Source: Candidatus Gastranaerophilales bacterium (GTDB taxonomy: Bacteria; Cyanobacteriota; Vampirovibrionia; Gastranaerophilales; Gastranaerophilaceae). From it: a stretch of 64,000 nucleotides of DNA. This document shows, one piece after another, positions 1 to 9,202 of the stretch. Under the pieces are notes generated by a model. That model searched no databases, was not told the DNA's origin, and was given only the letters and a program-made list of their open reading frames with translations. The position numbers and the translations under genes are program-made. How positions within the stretch are numbered: position 1 is the stretch's first letter; the number at the start of each line of letters is the position of its first letter. The stretch is from assembly GCA_944323425.1 (NCBI GenBank), contig CALUSL010000002.1, positions 84,221 to 148,220 of the forward strand, in the 5' to 3' direction.

Positions 1-1
1 T

Positions 2-163
2 GCTGAGTCAACAGAAGATATAAAAGCGGGGATAATAGAAGAAATTGAGATGAAATTCAACGAGAGTAAAATTCCTTATGTTGTAAAAATAAGCGACAAA
101 GCCAAAATAGAGAACTATTTTTACGAACTAATCAAACCGTCTCTTGTTAAAATCGAATTGTAA
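2..163 (+). CDS. C-terminal fragment, possibly a nucleotidyltransferase-domain protein
   Basis: An open frame entering from the left edge gives 53 residues and ends at TAA 161-163. The 5' part lies outside the window. The tail has the pattern ESKIPY-(x)-V followed by an acidic/polar stretch, a Phe and a final hydrophobic strand. This resembles the C-terminal end of small MntA-type nucleotidyltransferase proteins, but the catalytic GSxxxG/DxD part is not visible. The gene is convergent with secA and shares its terminator. The family assignment is tentative; that it is the end of a real gene is likely from the terminator right behind it. Confidence 0.45.
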   Translation, partial: AESTEDIKAGIIEEIEMKFNESKIPYVVKISDKAKIENYFYELIKPSLVKIEL

Positions 164-164
164 A

Positions 165-187
165 AAATCCGGCATTTAGCCGGATTT
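165..187. terminator. Bidirectional intrinsic terminator between the 5' fragment and secA
   Basis: A perfect 9-bp stem (165-173 with 179-187) encloses a 5-nt loop. It is followed by T-rich sequence in both directions, with the stronger T run on the minus strand. It lies between two convergent stop codons, so it can end both transcripts. Confidence 0.75.
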
Positions 188-190
188 CTA

Positions 191-2986
191 TTAATTTTTA
201 TTCTGACCGCAGCAATGTTTATATTTTTTACCGCTGCCGCAGGGACAAGGGTCATTTCTTCCTACCTTTTCTCCGGTTTGTATAAAACTTTCGTCTTCTT
301 CCGCCGGCTGAAATGATTTTGCAGCTTTGGACAACGCGGTATCTATTTCGTTTTCATCTCTACGTTCAACAATTTGTACCCCGAAACGTGTTCTAAACAG
401 GTATTTAACTGTTTCAGATTGAATTTCAAAAATCATATTATTGAATAAATCATAAGCTTCTTTTTTGTATTCAATAAGAGGATCTTTTTGTCCGTATGCT
501 CTTAATCCGATGCCGTCTCTGAGCATATCAATATTGTGCAGATGGTCAATCCATTTGTTATCTACAACTCTTAACAGAATATCCTTTTCAATATTCCTCA
601 TTACATTATGTGCAGCAAACGGCTCTTCTTTCATATAATTTTCATCATACTGGGAAGCAATATTGTTATAGAAATCAATAGTTTTTTCTTCATGATCTCT
701 ATATGCCTGTATTGCTTCATCTTTGAGCTTATTATACATACTGTCATAACCGAGCCCCTGAATATTTTTAACCTCAATGTATCCGAGCTGAGGCACTAAT
801 GAATGCAACTCTTTGATTAACCCTTGCATATCTTCGTAAATATATTCCTGCGGATTCATACCGGGAGAAATATAACTTTTTATCAGCCTGTCAATTTCTC
901 TTTCAATCATATAAAGAATATCAGGATAAATATTCTCGCCTTTCAAAACTTTACGTCTCTGGCTGTAGAGCTTTTCACGCTGGATATTCATTACATCATC
1001 ATATTCAAGAACACTTTTTCTTATATCAAAGTGGTAAGTCTCTACCTTTCTCTGCGCTGCTTGTATCTGGCGTGTAATCAGAGGAGACTCAATTCTCATG
1101 TCTTCTTCCGTATTCAGCGTATCCATAAGACTTATAATCTTTTGTCCGCCAAATATTCTCATCAAATCATCTTCAAGAGAGAGGAAAAATCTTGTTGAGC
1201 CGGGATCACCCTGTCTTGCCGCACGTCCTCTAAGCTGATTATCAATACGTCTCGATTCATGTCTTTCCGTACCGACAACATGCAAACCACCGGCTTCAAC
1301 AACCTTCTGATGTTCTTTTTCAGTTATTGCACGTGCTTCAGCAAGTGCAGCGTCTTTTTTATCTTCATAATCAGGAGTATTTTCAGGTGTTATATTTCTT
1401 TTTTCTAATTCTTCTTTTGCAAGGTATTCAGGGTTACCACCCAGCAGAATATCCGTACCGCGACCTGCCATGTTGGTAGCAATTGTTACAGCACCGGAAC
1501 GACCTGCCTGTGCAATGATATATGCTTCTTTTTCGTGATGTTTTGCATTCAACACATTGTGAGGAATGCCTCGTTTTGTTAGCAAAGAAGAGATATATTC
1601 GGATTTATCTATACTAATTGTACCTACAAGAACAGGTCTGCCCTTTTCATGCATTTCAATAATTTCATTAACAACTGCCAGATATTTTTGTTTCTGTGAT
1701 TTATAAATAACATCAGGCATATCAATTCTAATATCTTTCTTGTTAGTAGGTATGGTTGTTACTTCAAGATTGTATATTTTTCCGAATTCTGCTTCTTCCG
1801 TCATCGCTGTACCGGTCATACCCGACAATTTCGGATAAAGACGGAACAAATTCTGGAAAGTAATACTGGCAAGAGTTTGTGTTTCATCCTGAATTTTGAC
1901 ATTTTCTTTTGCTTCTACAGCCTGATGGAGACCGTCAGACCAGCGTCTGCCTTCCATCAAACGACCTGTAAACTCATCAACAATAACCACTTCACCATCT
2001 TTTACAACATAGTCTGTATCTTTCTGATAAAGTTCTTTTGCTTTTAAAGCCTGCAGAAGATGATGAGCATACTGATTTTCAACATCAAAAAGGTCGTCAA
2101 TTCCGAGAAGTTCTTCTGCCTTGTCTATACCTTCTTCTGTCAGAATAACATTTTTGTTCTTTTCATCGACTTCATAGTGTTTAACTTTTTCAAGTTTCGG
2201 AGCAACCTGAGCCATTACTCTGTAGAGTTCTGCTGACTGTTCCAAACGACCGCTTATTATAAGAGGGGTTCTGGCTTCGTCAATCAAAATACTGTCAACT
2301 TCGTCTATGATAGCGTAATTATACGGTCTTTGTACAAGCTGCTCCATACTTCCCGCCATATTATCACGCAGATAATCAAATCCAAATTCGTTATTTGTTC
2401 CATAGGTAATATCACATGCATAAGCAGCCTTTTTACGTTCAAACTCAAATTCATCTCTTGAATTAGAAAGAATTACCCCGACGCTAAGCCCGAGAAATTT
2501 GAATATTTTCCCCATCCATTCACTGTCACGTTTTGCAAGATAGTCGTTTACAGTGATGATATGTACACCTTTACCGGTTAATGCGTTTAAGTATGCAGGC
2601 AAAGTTGCTACAAGAGTTTTTCCTTCACCGGTTCTCATCTCAGCAATATGTCCGTTATGCAAGAAATACCCGCCTATTAACTGTACGTCAAAATGACGCA
2701 TATTCAATACTCTTTTACCTGCTTCTCTAACGACAGCATATGCTTCCGGTAATATTTTATCAAGTGCCGCCTTCTCGAGTGCTCTATCCTTTTTAAAATC
2801 AGAAGAGAATTCTCTGTTATTTAAAATCTCTTTAAACTCATCTGTCTTTGCTCTCAATTCGTCATCAGAAAGAGCCGCCATTTCAGGCTCAAGAGCATTT
2901 ATATGGTCAATAATCGGTTTTACTTTATTAACCTTTTTTTCATTAGGATTACCTAAAAGTGACAGTAACATATCAGTAATATTCAT
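191..2986 (-). CDS. secA: Protein translocase subunit SecA
   Basis: ATPase motor that drives preproteins through the SecYEG channel at the inner membrane. The 931 residues are full length. Walker A MRTGEGKT is at residues 117-124 and the DEVD Walker B at 228-231, inside the typical DEARTPLIISG context. Helicase-like motifs (TNMAGRGTDI, RGRAARQGDPG) follow. The C-terminal zinc-binding SEC-C motif CPCGSGKKYKHCC (Cys 914, 916, 925, 926) is present; it binds SecB or ribosomes in other bacteria. The ATG has a GAGGAA ribosome site. It is a single gene with its own promoter and a shared terminator, so it is probably transcribed alone. Confidence 0.97.
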   Translation of the reverse strand: MNITDMLLSLLGNPNEKKVNKVKPIIDHINALEPEMAALSDDELRAKTDEFKEILNNREFSSDFKKDRALEKAALDKILPEAYAVVREAGKRVLNMRHFDVQLIGGYFLHNGHIAEMRTGEGKTLVATLPAYLNALTGKGVHIITVNDYLAKRDSEWMGKIFKFLGLSVGVILSNSRDEFEFERKKAAYACDITYGTNNEFGFDYLRDNMAGSMEQLVQRPYNYAIIDEVDSILIDEARTPLIISGRLEQSAELYRVMAQVAPKLEKVKHYEVDEKNKNVILTEEGIDKAEELLGIDDLFDVENQYAHHLLQALKAKELYQKDTDYVVKDGEVVIVDEFTGRLMEGRRWSDGLHQAVEAKENVKIQDETQTLASITFQNLFRLYPKLSGMTGTAMTEEAEFGKIYNLEVTTIPTNKKDIRIDMPDVIYKSQKQKYLAVVNEIIEMHEKGRPVLVGTISIDKSEYISSLLTKRGIPHNVLNAKHHEKEAYIIAQAGRSGAVTIATNMAGRGTDILLGGNPEYLAKEELEKRNITPENTPDYEDKKDAALAEARAITEKEHQKVVEAGGLHVVGTERHESRRIDNQLRGRAARQGDPGSTRFFLSLEDDLMRIFGGQKIISLMDTLNTEEDMRIESPLITRQIQAAQRKVETYHFDIRKSVLEYDDVMNIQREKLYSQRRKVLKGENIYPDILYMIEREIDRLIKSYISPGMNPQEYIYEDMQGLIKELHSLVPQLGYIEVKNIQGLGYDSMYNKLKDEAIQAYRDHEEKTIDFYNNIASQYDENYMKEEPFAAHNVMRNIEKDILLRVVDNKWIDHLHNIDMLRDGIGLRAYGQKDPLIEYKKEAYDLFNNMIFEIQSETVKYLFRTRFGVQIVERRDENEIDTALSKAAKSFQPAEEDESFIQTGEKVGRNDPCPCGSGKKYKHCCGQNKN

Positions 2987-3023
2987 TATAATTCCTCAAG
3001 TCTAAAGTGTTTATTCATCTATG

Positions 3024-3052
3024 ATTTTACCACGCACATAATAAAAATGGAA
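3024..3052 (-). promoter_or_regulatory. Predicted secA promoter
   Basis: On the minus strand, TTTCCA (3047-3052) lies 17 bp upstream of TAAAAT (3024-3029), which also has an extended TG element. Transcription would start about 30 bases before the secA ATG. Confidence 0.45.
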
Positions 3053-3061
3053 ATTAAACGT

Positions 3062-3107
3062 ATGTATAAAAAGAGCGCTGAACAATTATATAGTTCAAAC
3101 GCTCTTT
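3062..3107 (-). terminator. Intrinsic terminator of the ctpA-type gene
   Basis: The stem AAAGAGCG (3070-3077) pairs with CGCTCTTT (3100-3107), and there is an inner GAAC/GTTC pairing. On the minus strand it is followed by a T run. It lies 26 bases past the stop of the protease gene and before the secA promoter. Confidence 0.7.
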
Positions 3108-3133
3108 CATTAATCTCAACTCTTCTTATATTT

Positions 3134-4348
3134 TTACTTCTTTGCTGTTTTATTATCGGGCTGCACCATCTGCAATAGCAATTCATTTGCTTTTTTCAGC
3201 TGAACATCATCTTTGTTCTTTATATTCTCTTCCGTCAACTCTACAGTTACATCCGGAGCAATACCTTTTTTGTTAATATCAGTACCGTTTGGTGTCAAAT
3301 ATTTTTGGATTGTAATATTAGCACCGCTGCCGCCGAGAAGCTTGTTAACTTCCTGTACAAGCCCTTTACCGAAAGAATTTTCACCCACAATCAATGCACG
3401 TTTGTTATCTTTCATTGCACCGGCAAAAATTTCACTGGCTGACGCGCTTCCTTTGTTTATAAGGATTACAACCGGTTTGTCCGTAATGTAATTTCTTGTA
3501 GCTTTTGTCGTTTCTTTATATCCGTCTCTATCAACTGTACTGACTATAATTCCACCGTTCAAAAACATATCGGAAATAATGATTGCATTACTTAATAAAC
3601 CGCCCGGGTTAGAACGAAGGTCTATAATATAGCCTTTTTTATCCTCAAACTGCTTTATTGCAGATTCAAATTCACCTGCTGCATTCTTGCTGATGAAAGA
3701 GCTGAGCCTGATATATCCGAGACTATCATCGACTTTTGCCATTGTCGGCGGTTTAGTAGAAACCGATTTGAGTTCAATTTCAGCACGCTGAATTTTGTAT
3801 AATTTGTTTTCCTGATTTTTTCTTTTGATTAATAGTGTAACGTAAGTTCCCTCTTCGCCTCGAATCTGGTCTGCAGCTTTATCAATTGTTATACCTTTTG
3901 TTGATTTACCGTCAATTTCGAGTATCTCATCTTCTGACTGCAAACCGGCTTTTTCTCCGGGAGTATCTTCTATCGGAGCAATAATAATAAGCTTTCCTTC
4001 TCTAAGTCCGATTTGAATACCGATACCTTTTAAAGAACCTTTGATAGAGCTGGTTTCTTCTTCAAAATCTTTTGGGTTTAAAAACTTTGTGTACGGGTCA
4101 TTCAAACTCGTCAGCATAGTATCTATTGCGACATATGCATCTTCGTCAGTCTTAATAACCTTATCGTACTTGTTCTTCCAGCGTTTCCAATCCTGTTCGT
4201 TATTAGTATTGTCAACATATTTTGTGTTTACAAGTTTCCAAACCTGATCATACAGCTGTTGAGGGCTGTATGCAAAAACAGTATTCGATATAAGAGCAGC
4301 TATTGCAACACTAACAACAGGCAGCCACACAAATCCGTATTTTTTCAT
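3134..4348 (-). CDS. ctpA: Carboxy-terminal processing protease, S41 family, exported
   Basis: Serine protease that trims or degrades proteins outside the cytoplasm. From the ATG at 4348 (404 aa) the N-terminus is a signal peptide (MKKYG..., hydrophobic core, cleavage near VFA). A PDZ domain follows (KGIGIQIG ... EKAGLQSEDEILEIDG). The S41 catalytic core then shows the Ser in GSASASEI and the Lys in FGKGLVQ, the expected Ser/Lys dyad. An upstream in-frame TTG at 4360 would add only four residues; the ATG gives a normal signal peptide. It is a single gene, ending in its own hairpin terminator. The substrate is unknown. A D1-processing role, as in cyanobacteria, is not expected without photosystems. 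Confidence 0.9.
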   Translation of the reverse strand: MKKYGFVWLPVVSVAIAALISNTVFAYSPQQLYDQVWKLVNTKYVDNTNNEQDWKRWKNKYDKVIKTDEDAYVAIDTMLTSLNDPYTKFLNPKDFEEETSSIKGSLKGIGIQIGLREGKLIIIAPIEDTPGEKAGLQSEDEILEIDGKSTKGITIDKAADQIRGEEGTYVTLLIKRKNQENKLYKIQRAEIELKSVSTKPPTMAKVDDSLGYIRLSSFISKNAAGEFESAIKQFEDKKGYIIDLRSNPGGLLSNAIIISDMFLNGGIIVSTVDRDGYKETTKATRNYITDKPVVILINKGSASASEIFAGAMKDNKRALIVGENSFGKGLVQEVNKLLGGSGANITIQKYLTPNGTDINKKGIAPDVTVELTEENIKNKDDVQLKKANELLLQMVQPDNKTAKK

Positions 4349-4487
4349 TTTTTCTCTCAAAATAAATATCCTCTTTTTTTATTCAATAACATAATAGCAT
4401 AAATAAAGCTGTTAAATTTAACTTCGCTCTTTAAATTGACTTAATAATTGTACTTTTTATGACGCATTGTAAGAAAAAATGTTTCTT

Positions 4488-6881
4488 TTATATTTCTTTT
4501 TGTAAAGTTCCTTGTGCAGCTGCGCAAAAGATATCATCGAGGTTCTCGACACATAATCTCTGTCTATAAGTGTGGATTTTTTCCAATTCCGTCTCAAGTT
4601 CGTCATAAAATTCACTCTCCTTAATTTTATGCATTTCTACAGGGTTTACAAATTCTATCTTTAATAAATCTCTGCCAAGTTCCTCAGCCCTTATCATATT
4701 AAGACCGGTAAACATATCTATACAAAGCCTTACTAAATCATCCGAAAGACCTGAAGCAGCCTCCAAATCTATCAAATTTAGTTCTCCGTTTTTATTATTA
4801 GCAGCATATTTTAACATTCCGGAAAGTGTTCGAACCACATTATCTACAGTGTATTGTTTATTATCATAATTCATAAAATGTAAAACTTTTGCTCCTGTAT
4901 TTTTTATTATCAGCTTAGTCAACTCTTCATTCGCAGGATAATCAAAAAACATAATCTGATTACAGCGTGTCAGATTTTTTCTGGAGCATATTTTTTCATA
5001 AATAGTCTTATATGGTTTTAGAAACTCTTTTATTGATTTATCTTCAACAAATATTTCGGTCGAAAGTTTTGTTGTCTCAAGATATGAACAAATCTGAGAA
5101 AAAATATTAGTCTTTTTTCTGTGGTCATATATTTTTAATGCACCCGACTTCTGCAAATTCAAATAATCTGACTTTATATCCTGAATATCGAGTTGTACAG
5201 TAGTTATACCGTTAAATACATTTATTTTCGGATAAAATATTGCGCTGAATTCCTTATTCAAAGGAATATTCAAATCGCTATGATTCCAATAAACACATTC
5301 AAAAGTCTTTTTATTCGTAGTTTCGCAATATATTTTCAAATGATTATTGTTTGAGCCTATTGTTCTATACTGGGTTAGTATTAGATTTTTCATTACAAAA
5401 ACAGGATTAGGATTTTCCGCCCCGAAAGGTTCAAGCCGCTGTATTGACTTGACCATATCCAAATCTATATCATCCAGCTCCATATCCACATCAATTGTAT
5501 ATTCAGGTTTTTCACCTTCAAGCATAATATTGATAGTATCGTTTAAAGCCTGCTTTACGGACTCAAAGCTGTGTTTTTGAGGGTCAAAAGCAAGTCCAGC
5601 TGCCTGAGAATGACCACCAAAACCTTCAAATAAATCAGAATTTTGTGCAAGAACTTCATGTAAATGTACGCCTGAAACACTTCTTGCCGAACATCTGATA
5701 AAACCTGTATTTTCATCTTTGGTCATAAGAAATACAGGTTTGCAGAATTCTTCCACAAGTTTGGATGCAACAATACCTATTATACCTATATGCCAGTCTT
5801 CTTTATATAAAACCACTGCCGGAGCATCGGAACGTGCTTCAGGCATATGCATTGCTTCGGAAAATATATTATCAGAAAGTTCCTGCCTTATTTTATTGTA
5901 GTTATTTAACGCAGTACAGCATAATTCTATTTCAGTTTTATCGTCAGATATCAGAAGTTTTATAGCTTCGTCTACAGTTGCCAGACGACCGGCAGCATTG
6001 ATTCTTGGAGCAATACCAAAGGCTATTGTTTCAGATGTAACACCATTTTCGGCACTATACCCTGCTGTTTCCAAAAGCCTTTTCAGTCCATAATGCTTAC
6101 CTTTTGAAACCAGGTTTAATCCAGAAACAACAAGCGTCCTGTTTTCAAGAAGGAGAGGAACAACATCTGCAACCGTTCCAACGGCAACAAACGGCAACAA
6201 CTCATCAACAAACTCTCTTTTTTCATACAAATCCAGCAGAGCACAGGCAACTTTAAACGCAACCCCAACCCCTGCCAGCATATTCAAACTTTCTATTTCT
6301 TCTGAGCTCAAATCTTTATCAAGGGCATTCATCGCTTTAGGATTTATAATCGCATATGCAGCAGGAAGCTCAGCAGGTGCTTCGTGATGGTCAGTTATAA
6401 TAACATCAACCTTAAAACCGTTTGCAAAATTCACCTGAGCCACATCAGATATACCGCAATCAACAGTGATTATAAGTTTTGCCTTATTTTTTGATATCAG
6501 TTTAACAAGTGCCTTTGTGTTCATCCCGTGATTTTCATATTCACGGCTTGGAATATAATATTCAACATCAGCACCGAGATAGTTTAATGTTTTATAGAGC
6601 AAAGAAGTTGATGTAACGCCATCAGCATCAAAATCTCCGTACACAACAATTTTTTCACCGTTATCAATAGCAGTTTTTATACGCTCTATAGCTTTTTTCA
6701 TATCAGAAAAAGCATACGGGGATGCAATCGGAGCATCCAGGGGATTAAGAAAATCCCGAATCTTTTTGACAGTATTTAAGCCTCTTTGCATAAAGAGGTT
6801 TTCAAGAAGTTCATCTCCAACAAAGTCAGAGATTTCTTTAGGGATTGGCAATTTATCTTTGATTTTCCAAACTTTTTGCAT
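4488..6881 (-). CDS. recJ: Single-stranded-DNA-specific exonuclease RecJ
   Basis: 5'-3' ssDNA exonuclease for recombination and mismatch or base-excision repair. At 797 aa it is the long form seen in Bacillus rather than the 577-aa enterobacterial form. DHH-family motifs are present: DFDADG with metal ligands Asp83 and Asp85, VDCGISD at about 141, and DHH at 164-166. The DHHA1 motif GGHSQAAG follows. The C-terminal third is a divergent extension. No strong Shine-Dalgarno is visible before the ATG. Upstream is a GC-rich non-coding stretch rather than a close partner gene. Confidence 0.95.
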   Translation of the reverse strand: MQKVWKIKDKLPIPKEISDFVGDELLENLFMQRGLNTVKKIRDFLNPLDAPIASPYAFSDMKKAIERIKTAIDNGEKIVVYGDFDADGVTSTSLLYKTLNYLGADVEYYIPSREYENHGMNTKALVKLISKNKAKLIITVDCGISDVAQVNFANGFKVDVIITDHHEAPAELPAAYAIINPKAMNALDKDLSSEEIESLNMLAGVGVAFKVACALLDLYEKREFVDELLPFVAVGTVADVVPLLLENRTLVVSGLNLVSKGKHYGLKRLLETAGYSAENGVTSETIAFGIAPRINAAGRLATVDEAIKLLISDDKTEIELCCTALNNYNKIRQELSDNIFSEAMHMPEARSDAPAVVLYKEDWHIGIIGIVASKLVEEFCKPVFLMTKDENTGFIRCSARSVSGVHLHEVLAQNSDLFEGFGGHSQAAGLAFDPQKHSFESVKQALNDTINIMLEGEKPEYTIDVDMELDDIDLDMVKSIQRLEPFGAENPNPVFVMKNLILTQYRTIGSNNNHLKIYCETTNKKTFECVYWNHSDLNIPLNKEFSAIFYPKINVFNGITTVQLDIQDIKSDYLNLQKSGALKIYDHRKKTNIFSQICSYLETTKLSTEIFVEDKSIKEFLKPYKTIYEKICSRKNLTRCNQIMFFDYPANEELTKLIIKNTGAKVLHFMNYDNKQYTVDNVVRTLSGMLKYAANNKNGELNLIDLEAASGLSDDLVRLCIDMFTGLNMIRAEELGRDLLKIEFVNPVEMHKIKESEFYDELETELEKIHTYRQRLCVENLDDIFCAAAQGTLQKEI

Positions 6882-7058
6882 ATTATTTCTAATCCGGTAC
6901 TATATCTGACGCCGGCTCTCTTGAAATTTTGCGTTCGCTAAAAACATGGTTTCCGCTCGCAAGTGGTGTTCACTTTGTTCAGCCCCGCCGGATTTCGCTC
7001 AACTCCGCCGGCATCAGCTTACCTTTTCAAATGACATTTAATTACTTTTGAAGTAGGT
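6882..7058. repeat. GC-rich non-coding island, candidate small dispersed repeat
   Basis: This 177-bp gap between recJ and the next gene has a core (about 6900-7020) clearly richer in G and C than its surroundings. Its ends are an imperfect inverted repeat: CTGACGCCGGC near 6907 and GCCGGCATCAG near 7007. Between them lie short recurring words such as GAGCGAA, GCGAGCGG and AGCGAACGC (minus strand). No credible reading frame is seen. The form suggests a REP- or MITE-like element or a structured RNA. Confidence 0.35.
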
Positions 7059-7439
7059 TTAGTTTTCTTCGTCATCTTTTTCGTCAGCATCTTCTTTTAT
7101 TTTGTCGACAACGATTTTTGCCATTTCTTTTGCGACAGACTTTTGGACAACAACCGGACTGTTCTCAAGCATATTTATTGCAGTTCTGACTGTTGCATCA
7201 ATATCATACCATCTGCCGTTTCCTCTTTCCACATTTCCGTCTTCTACAGCAGCAATAATATCTTCAACGCCCGAATAAGCATGCTCGGAAATATTATGTT
7301 CAATAATAATTTTTATCAGATTCAATGCAATTTTAATCTGAGTTTCATCATCAGAATCCTCGAGTGTTTTCATTGAACGTGCAAGGATAGGGTCCTTGTC
7401 ATACCAACGTCTGTAATTCTGGCTGTATTCTTCTTTCAT
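7059..7439 (-). CDS. Hypothetical protein with a duplicated RWYDxD helical motif
   Basis: A 126-aa acidic cytoplasmic protein I cannot assign to a named family. It is an internal duplication: residues 11-50 (RWYDKDP..., LEDS..., then a hydrophobic helix) and 76-113 (RWYDIDA..., LENS..., then a hydrophobic helix) align with the same spacing. A GGAGGA ribosome site precedes the ATG. The gene starts 20 bases after fixX on the same strand, so it is probably translated from the fixC-fixX transcript. The tail is strongly acidic. Confidence 0.75.
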   Translation of the reverse strand: MKEEYSQNYRRWYDKDPILARSMKTLEDSDDETQIKIALNLIKIIIEHNISEHAYSGVEDIIAAVEDGNVERGNGRWYDIDATVRTAINMLENSPVVVQKSVAKEMAKIVVDKIKEDADEKDDEEN

Positions 7440-7459
7440 GCTGTCCTCCGGATTTACTT

Positions 7460-7750
7460 CTAACTATTTTTATAAACAACACCTTTACCGCTTCTGGGAT
7501 ATTTCCAGCTTATATGCCTGCAAGCAATTCTACATGCTCCACACTCCAGACATTTTTCATAACTTACAGTCATCTTTCTTTCACTTTCACTGTAGTTATA
7601 TACATTAGCCGGACATATTATTGTACAAATCTTTTCAATACATTGCAAGCATTTTGATTCATCCGGCACAAGATGGTTTTCCGAATCGGTTTTATATTTA
7701 AGTTTGAACAATTTATCATCTAAGTTTTCGGGTATTTTATCGCTCATCAT
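7460..7750 (-). CDS. fixX: FixX-like ferredoxin
   Basis: 96-aa iron-sulfur protein that partners FixC in passing electrons from electron-transfer flavoprotein to quinone. Two Cys clusters are visible: CLQCIEKICTIICP and CLECGACRIAC. The second fits a 4Fe-4S site, and the first has the irregular spacing typical of FixX. Its ATG overlaps the fixC stop in an ATGA, so the two are translationally coupled. FixA and FixB (the ETF subunits) are not in this window. Confidence 0.85.
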   Translation of the reverse strand: MMSDKIPENLDDKLFKLKYKTDSENHLVPDESKCLQCIEKICTIICPANVYNYSESERKMTVSYEKCLECGACRIACRHISWKYPRSGKGVVYKNS

Positions 7751-9048
7751 CTCAAAACTCCAAATACCAATTTTATAGCACTAATACCGTCCTTAAACAA
7801 TTCAGCAAGGCTCCGGTTTTTGAAGAAGTCTTTAGTAAACTTAACAAATTTTCCGCGTTTTTCAATACCATCAGCTTTCGTAAATATATTAAAAAATTCA
7901 CAAACTTTTTGCGGATAATACCCGAGAAAAGAAGATGTTCTTTTCGATAGAATATCTATCACGCTTCTGTAAGTTTTTAAATCTTTTAAAATAAAACTAT
8001 TTTCAAGTTTCTTCCTGTATAAACAAAGCATATTAGATGAAAAATCACCCTTTTCAAAAGCCTCAAGAGCCGTTTCACCGGCAAATTTACCGCTAATCAT
8101 CGCCATGTTTGTTCCTTCAAAATGAACATTGTTAACGAGCATAGCAGCATCTCCAACGACCATCGCACCGTCTGTATATAATTTAGGCATTGCATTATAA
8201 CCGCCCTCTGGAATCAAATGAGCAGAATACTCAATAAGCTCTCCCCCTTCAATTAACGCGGCAACTGAAGGATGAGCTTTTAGTTGTTCTAAAAGTTCAT
8301 ATGGTCTGATTTTTTTAGCTTTTAAATCTTCAAGGCAGGCACCTATTCCAAGAGAAATTGAATTTTTGTTTGTATAAATAAAACCTAAAGCAAGCATGCC
8401 GGACAAAGCGCCTCCAACAAGTTCACATGCCGCGCCTTCCTCAGAATTCAAACCAAAACGTTGATTAATAATTTCTTCCGGCAGTTTAATAACTTCTTTT
8501 ACCCCAAGCGCTGTTTGTTTAGGCTTAATTTCCTCGCGCAGCCCTATTTGCTGAGCAAGCAGTGAATTTACTCCATCTGCAATAATTACAACATCTGCAA
8601 AATATTCTTCCAAATCCGTTTTTATTCCGACAACTTTACCATCGTTCACAATAAGCTTATTAACAAGAGTATCGGGTACAAAATAAACACCCTCACGAAT
8701 TGCCTGTTCTACACACCATTTATCCCATTTTGAACGTATTGCAACAAATGCATTTTTCTTTTCCTTATGGTTTTTATATGTGATAGTCGTACTTTGTTCT
8801 TCGTCCAAAAGCATGTAACTATGGTATGAAACATAACGCTCAATTGGAGCAGACTGTTCATAATCCGGAAAAATCTCCTCAGCAGCATGCCCGTATATTA
8901 CACCGCCATACATATTTTTTGAGCCGGCAAAGCTACCGCGTTCAACAAGTATAACCTTTTTGCCGCCTCTCGCGACAGTAACAGCCGCACTAACACCAGC
9001 CGGTCCTGCACCTATAACTATAACATCCGTCTTGTTTTCGCTGACCAT
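7747..9048 (-). CDS. fixC: FixC-like electron-transfer flavoprotein:quinone oxidoreductase
   Basis: 433-aa flavoprotein of the geranylgeranyl-reductase/ETF-QO superfamily. The FAD-binding motif VIGAGPAG lies at residues 11-18 and is followed by the VERG strand end. GDAAMLVNN near residue 295 is the second FAD motif. The C-terminus is hydrophobic and probably membrane-associated. With FixX it makes the dehydrogenase half of the FixABCX bifurcating complex. FixAB must be encoded elsewhere, or these two work with another donor. Upstream lies the accB terminator, so fixC begins a new transcript. Confidence 0.88.
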   Translation of the reverse strand: MVSENKTDVIVIGAGPAGVSAAVTVARGGKKVILVERGSFAGSKNMYGGVIYGHAAEEIFPDYEQSAPIERYVSYHSYMLLDEEQSTTITYKNHKEKKNAFVAIRSKWDKWCVEQAIREGVYFVPDTLVNKLIVNDGKVVGIKTDLEEYFADVVIIADGVNSLLAQQIGLREEIKPKQTALGVKEVIKLPEEIINQRFGLNSEEGAACELVGGALSGMLALGFIYTNKNSISLGIGACLEDLKAKKIRPYELLEQLKAHPSVAALIEGGELIEYSAHLIPEGGYNAMPKLYTDGAMVVGDAAMLVNNVHFEGTNMAMISGKFAGETALEAFEKGDFSSNMLCLYRKKLENSFILKDLKTYRSVIDILSKRTSSFLGYYPQKVCEFFNIFTKADGIEKRGKFVKFTKDFFKNRSLAELFKDGISAIKLVFGVLR

Positions 9049-9128
9049 CAGTTTTTCTCTAATCTACTATCCTCAAAATCAATTATACTATTAATTTTGA
9101 TTTTTCTGCAATAAACAAATGAACTAAT

Positions 9129-9160
9129 AAAAAAAGACCTCCAAATTTATTTTGAAGGTC
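9129..9160 (-). terminator. Intrinsic terminator of efp-accB
   Basis: A 10-bp stem (9136-9145 with 9151-9160, one wobble pair) and 5-nt loop are followed on the minus strand by seven T. It lies about 43 bases past the accB stop. Confidence 0.75.
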
Positions 9161-9202
9161 CATGCTTTAGTATACTACTACTATTATTTTATTGTAATTA
9201 TA

